A stretch of 64,000 nt of DNA from Branchipolynoe longqiensis. Taxonomy: Eukaryota; Annelida; Polychaeta; Phyllodocida; Polynoidae. The number at the start of each line of letters is the position of its first letter. The first letter of the stretch is position 1. The notes under the pieces were generated by a model, which saw only the letters and a program-made list of their open reading frames with translations, searched no databases and had not been told where the DNA came from. Position numbers and translations under genes: made by a program. This document shows positions 31,157 through 64,000 of the stretch, piece after piece. The stretch covers positions 74,795,045-74,859,044 of the forward strand of contig CM059198.1 in NCBI GenBank assembly GCA_030323885.1. The letters run 5' to 3'.

Positions 31157-31205
31157 CCATAGAGTCCTGATATGACCTTAGATGTTGCTAGGAGGTAAAA
31201 CAACA
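31157..31205 (+). repeat. SINE-1 tail fragment
   Basis: CCTGATATGACCTTAGATGT followed by GCTAGGAGGTAAAACAACAA matches the 3' end of SINE-1 copies such as 47998-48341. Confidence 0.85.
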
Positions 31206-31369
31206 ACAACTTACCATAGAAATAGAAGAGACTTTCCAAATAAATCTCAACGACGATCAAACATATCCGTACTTTCCCTTTCCTTACATAAATAAAATTC
31301 ACCTTACAATGATAACTATGTACAATAAATATATTAAATTAGATTATTATATTTCGCCGCCTCGAACAT

Positions 31370-31513
31370 ATTATTTTCGGATGAGACAACGGAACCGGAG
31401 GAAATGCGCTTCTATGTCTATTTTCTCAGTAAAATGTCTTGTTTTACTAAAGCGGAAACGACGTGTAAATTGACATCGACTTCCCGGATGTTGACCTCAT
31501 CTAAGTCAGCAGG
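31370..31513 (+). promoter_or_regulatory. RPN2 promoter / 5' UTR region
   Basis: The sequence immediately upstream of the RPN2 ATG has no TATA box. It contains GGAA/TTCC motifs (AACCGGAGGAAATG, ACTTCCCGGATG) like ETS-type sites common in housekeeping promoters. The transcription start was not determined. Confidence 0.4.
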
Positions 31514-61372
<29,859 letters not shown>

Positions 61373-61427
61373 ATGCACGGCCGTACTACTCATTCTCACC
61401 TTATAGTTCCATAATGTGCTGGTTTTA

Positions 61428-61433
61428 ATAAAT
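61428..61433 (+). terminator. RPN2: Putative RPN2 polyadenylation signal AATAAA
   Basis: The first AATAAA lies 56 bases after the RPN2 stop, within AT-rich sequence. A second, AAAATAAAAC at about 63962, is far downstream. Confidence 0.6.
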
Positions 61434-61545
61434 ATATTATGTTGATAATTATAGTCGACTTTCCTTTAGGATCCGTGCAAATATTATGTAATGCTATTTT
61501 TGGTAAAAATTACACATCCACCCACCCACCCCTTTGTAACATGGA

Positions 61546-61856
61546 CGGGGTGCAGTGGCCGAATCGGTAGAGCGCGGGTTTCGCTTTCGAGAGATTCGAT
61601 TCCCGGTTGAGTCAAGCCAATGTCTTCAAAATTGATACTTGTTGCTTCCTAGCATGGCTCTCAACATTGCTAGGATAGGGCAAGGACTGGTTAGCTCAGT
61701 ATCAGGATAATGTGGGATATCGGGTCATGGTGCCGGCGGTCTGATTTCCCAGTGGGGCAGCATTAGTCGCCATGAGTGTGCGCTGTCACAAGTCGGTACC
61801 CGTCCTGATATGACCATAGGTGTTGCTAGGACATAAAACTCCAACAAACAAATCTG
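61546..61856 (+). mobile_element. SINE-1 copy downstream of RPN2
   Basis: The head GTGCAGTGGCCGAATCGGTA, B box GATTCGATTCCCG and the body end in ACATAAAACTCCAACAAAC. Confidence 0.9.
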
Positions 61857-62339
61857 AGTAAGCTTACTACCATAATTTATTTTGGGTTTTTTTAAAGAAG
61901 AAAAGACAATCGCAAAAGACTGAATGAAATTCCCATTTACTTTCAGGAAGTAAATTCGTGCGGTTGTTATAAACAAGATATGCAAGTGTAATCGAGCTGA
62001 ACATTCCGTCACTCATCCCGTTGTCATGGCAACTATCGTCGTGACGGTCAGCCGACCAATCAGGGACGGGCTGCTGGGCACAGGACCAATCAGCGCTGCT
62101 GTTGTGTAACTGTCCCTTGGTAACTTGGTGTCAACTTGTGGGTGTGTGTATGTGAGTGTGCGTGCGGATGGCAGAGTGAATATGGGGAGAATTGGATGAG
62201 GGCACGTTAGAGATCATGCGAATCATCAACACTCCAGAACTACATCATCCAAGAGAATTGCGCCCTTTATATATATCGTATGTCACCACACTAGCATTTG
62301 AGATCACTATCGAATGTCTGTATATGTCTATATATATAT
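61857..62339. other. Unassigned intergenic sequence
   Basis: Contains the short palindromic TCAGCCGACCAATCAGGGAC / GGACCAATCAGCGC motif near 62048-62098. No gene was recognised. Confidence 0.4.
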
Positions 62340-62779
62340 GTCATTCTGTTAAACTGGGCACTAAAGTGTGACATGGAAACCTTCTAAATAATAGCAGCAA
62401 ACATTACAAACAATAGCAAAATGTAGGTTTACATCTTTTTGCATATGTCAGAGTTGAAGAAAAATTATTTTTGATTTTGATGTTATACAATTTGAGAAAG
62501 CTGTTAAACTTAACTGTGTAACATACATCCATAACATCATTTTAACTCACACAACAAAATCAAACAATATTTTATCGATTACGGTTAAACCAAAAGAATT
62601 GTTTTCTTACGAGAAAAAAAAGTTGAAAAAAGCATTTGGATTGATGTATGGTATCGATATGCACATTTTCATATTTTCACTATAGGACAAAATCATATAA
62701 GCACATTTTAGAAAGAAAGCAAAATCATTAACAATGAAACATGGAAATAAAACTGCGGTACAGTTTCTGAGAATCACCC
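62340..62779. mobile_element. Inverted-repeat element related to 38621 and 45329
   Basis: Left end GTCATTCTGTTAAACTGGGC, right end CAGTTTCTGAGAATCACCC. The body matches 38621-39050 in the same order. Flanked by TATATA sequence. Confidence 0.7.
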
Positions 62780-62824
62780 ATATATATATATCTACTATAT
62801 GTGTCTGATCTATAGGCAGATATA

Positions 62825-63081
62825 TGAGCCTGTCTCAAAAGGTACTAGCTCTTCGTTTGTTTGTCCATAGTAATGATTGACACAAAACAGCACAGAAACG
62901 GTTACACTGAAAACACAAGGACATTTGCTTGAAATCAATATGTATTCCATTGGGATTATGAAACACCATGTAAAAAGCAAATCAGTTTATCCTGAGCAAA
63001 TGCATAAGTAGATAGTGTGTTGATCGTTACTATGGACAAAGTTTTGTCCCATATTGCTTAGCACCTTTTGAGACAGTCTCA
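62825..63081. mobile_element. Mariner-type MITE, copy 2 (inverted)
   Basis: Ends are TGAGCCTGTCTCAAAAGGTA and, inverted, CACCTTTTGAGACAGTCTCA, with TA on both sides (62823-62824, 63082-63083). It matches the reverse complement of 46546-46803 throughout. Confidence 0.87.
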
Positions 63082-64000
63082 TATGTATATAATAGATACA
63101 GGGGCCTAGTTTGCTATTTTCAGGTGGCACGGTGGTTTATAGTAGTTACTTCCGCAGCTCTGAGACATCTCTGGGTAAGGTTGCATCTTTTATCTAATGG
63201 TACGCACACTTTTTCGGCAATGGCATAAAACACTATCAGGATTAAAGCGTGATGGAATAAAATGCTTTAAAATATGCATTTTAATATTAACGTTTGTTGT
63301 TGTCATCTCAGGTGGTACGCAGCTGCAAACTTACGTATATGCAATCTGGGCCCCTGATAGATATATATTATCTATATCTATTGATATATATCTGCATCTA
63401 CATATATAATATACATGTGTGTATATATATATTGTATATGTACATATATGTATTATATCTATATATTTACATATGTGTATGTATATATCTCAGGCATGTG
63501 ATTTCTCCGGTTTTAACCGGAATTCCGTTTTTTTCCCTGTCCGCCGAAGTGTTTTTTTTTCTGGCTGCGGAAATACACTATTTGCATCCCTCTCACGACT
63601 CGGTGGAATGCTGTGTGTCCCCATGATAACCTAAAAAATAATTTCCCGGTTTTTCTTTCCTGCCCCCAATCACGTGCCTGATATTTATATATTTACATGT
63701 GTGTATATATGTATTGTATACGTACATGTATGTATTATATGTATATGTCTATATAGGATGTATTATAAATTGTTTCGTGTTAATGAACTGGATGTGCACT
63801 TGTATTTTGTTTTGTGAGTGGTGCGTACGCGTTATTATGGAGATCAGTTAGACGAACTAATTTAATGTTATTTAGGGAGGGTTTCATCTGCAATCGTAAA
63901 AGTATGTCACTCCAGCACTTACTTAAACAATTTTTGTCTTTTTCTTCATTTCTGTGTGTGGAAAATAAAACTATTTTTAAAGTTACTTACGTGACCTCCG
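63082..64000. other. Intergenic sequence with AT microsatellites
   Basis: TATA/ATGTAT-rich arrays at about 63355-63490 and 63680-63760. The rest is unassigned; no coding exon was recognised. Confidence 0.5.

Overview
The window is animal nuclear DNA, most likely from a mollusc. It has a long, intron-rich housekeeping gene, several retrotransposon classes of animal type, two tRNA-derived SINE families and many short inverted-repeat elements. The mollusc call rests on one SINE family ending in a GTTAAATAAAAC-type tail that I associate with molluscan genomes, so it is an inference. There is no prokaryotic gene organisation, CRISPR array or true tRNA/rRNA gene.

Host genes. The right half (31514-61372, + strand) is a complete gene for ribophorin II (RPN2), a subunit of the ER oligosaccharyltransferase. 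I can place 16 coding exons. They join in phase to 1926 nt, or 641 codons plus a stop. Exon 1 encodes only M-A-K plus one base, and the last exon ends at TAG 61370-61372 with AATAAA about 55 bases downstream. Two partial genes lie at the left on the minus strand: an exon with a Psq/CENP-B type helix-turn-helix (2603-2806, pogo/Tigger-like), and a first exon of an unrecognised acidic, serine-rich protein (6691-7124) with a TGACGTCA site about 120 bases upstream of its ATG.

Mobile elements. 1-1972 is the 5' part of a DIRS-like tyrosine-recombinase retrotransposon on the minus strand. A second member of the family (47547-53010, + strand) fills RPN2 intron 10 with gag-like, RT/RNase H and recombinase reading frames; it carries a stop and frameshifts and was later hit by a SINE. 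7509-20424 is a minus-strand nest: the 3' end of one Ngaro/PAT-like element (RNase H plus recombinase, with split direct repeats), then a second Ngaro-like element with intact gag, RT/RNase H and recombinase frames. Its RT frame is split by a young intact Ty3/Gypsy element (11922-17151; 143-bp LTRs with one mismatch, GTGCC target duplication). A 5'-truncated RTE-like LINE follows (20764-22972). The whole nest is bracketed by inverted copies of a CCGGTGTAA-ended repeat (about 7319 and 23153).

Repeats. 23.7-36.2 kb and the RPN2 introns hold many non-autonomous elements: TTA-flanked PIF/Harbinger-type, TA-flanked mariner/pogo-type, one with a 9-bp duplication, foldbacks, and SINEs. There are also satellites and simple arrays, the largest a 1.3-kb CA/CACAGA array lodged inside a short inverted-repeat element. 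In RPN2 the 3' end of exon 8 together with its 5' splice site has been amplified into a 53-bp tandem array. I found no evidence for a new multi-gene system. The unusual features are the nested-element architecture and this splice-site array.
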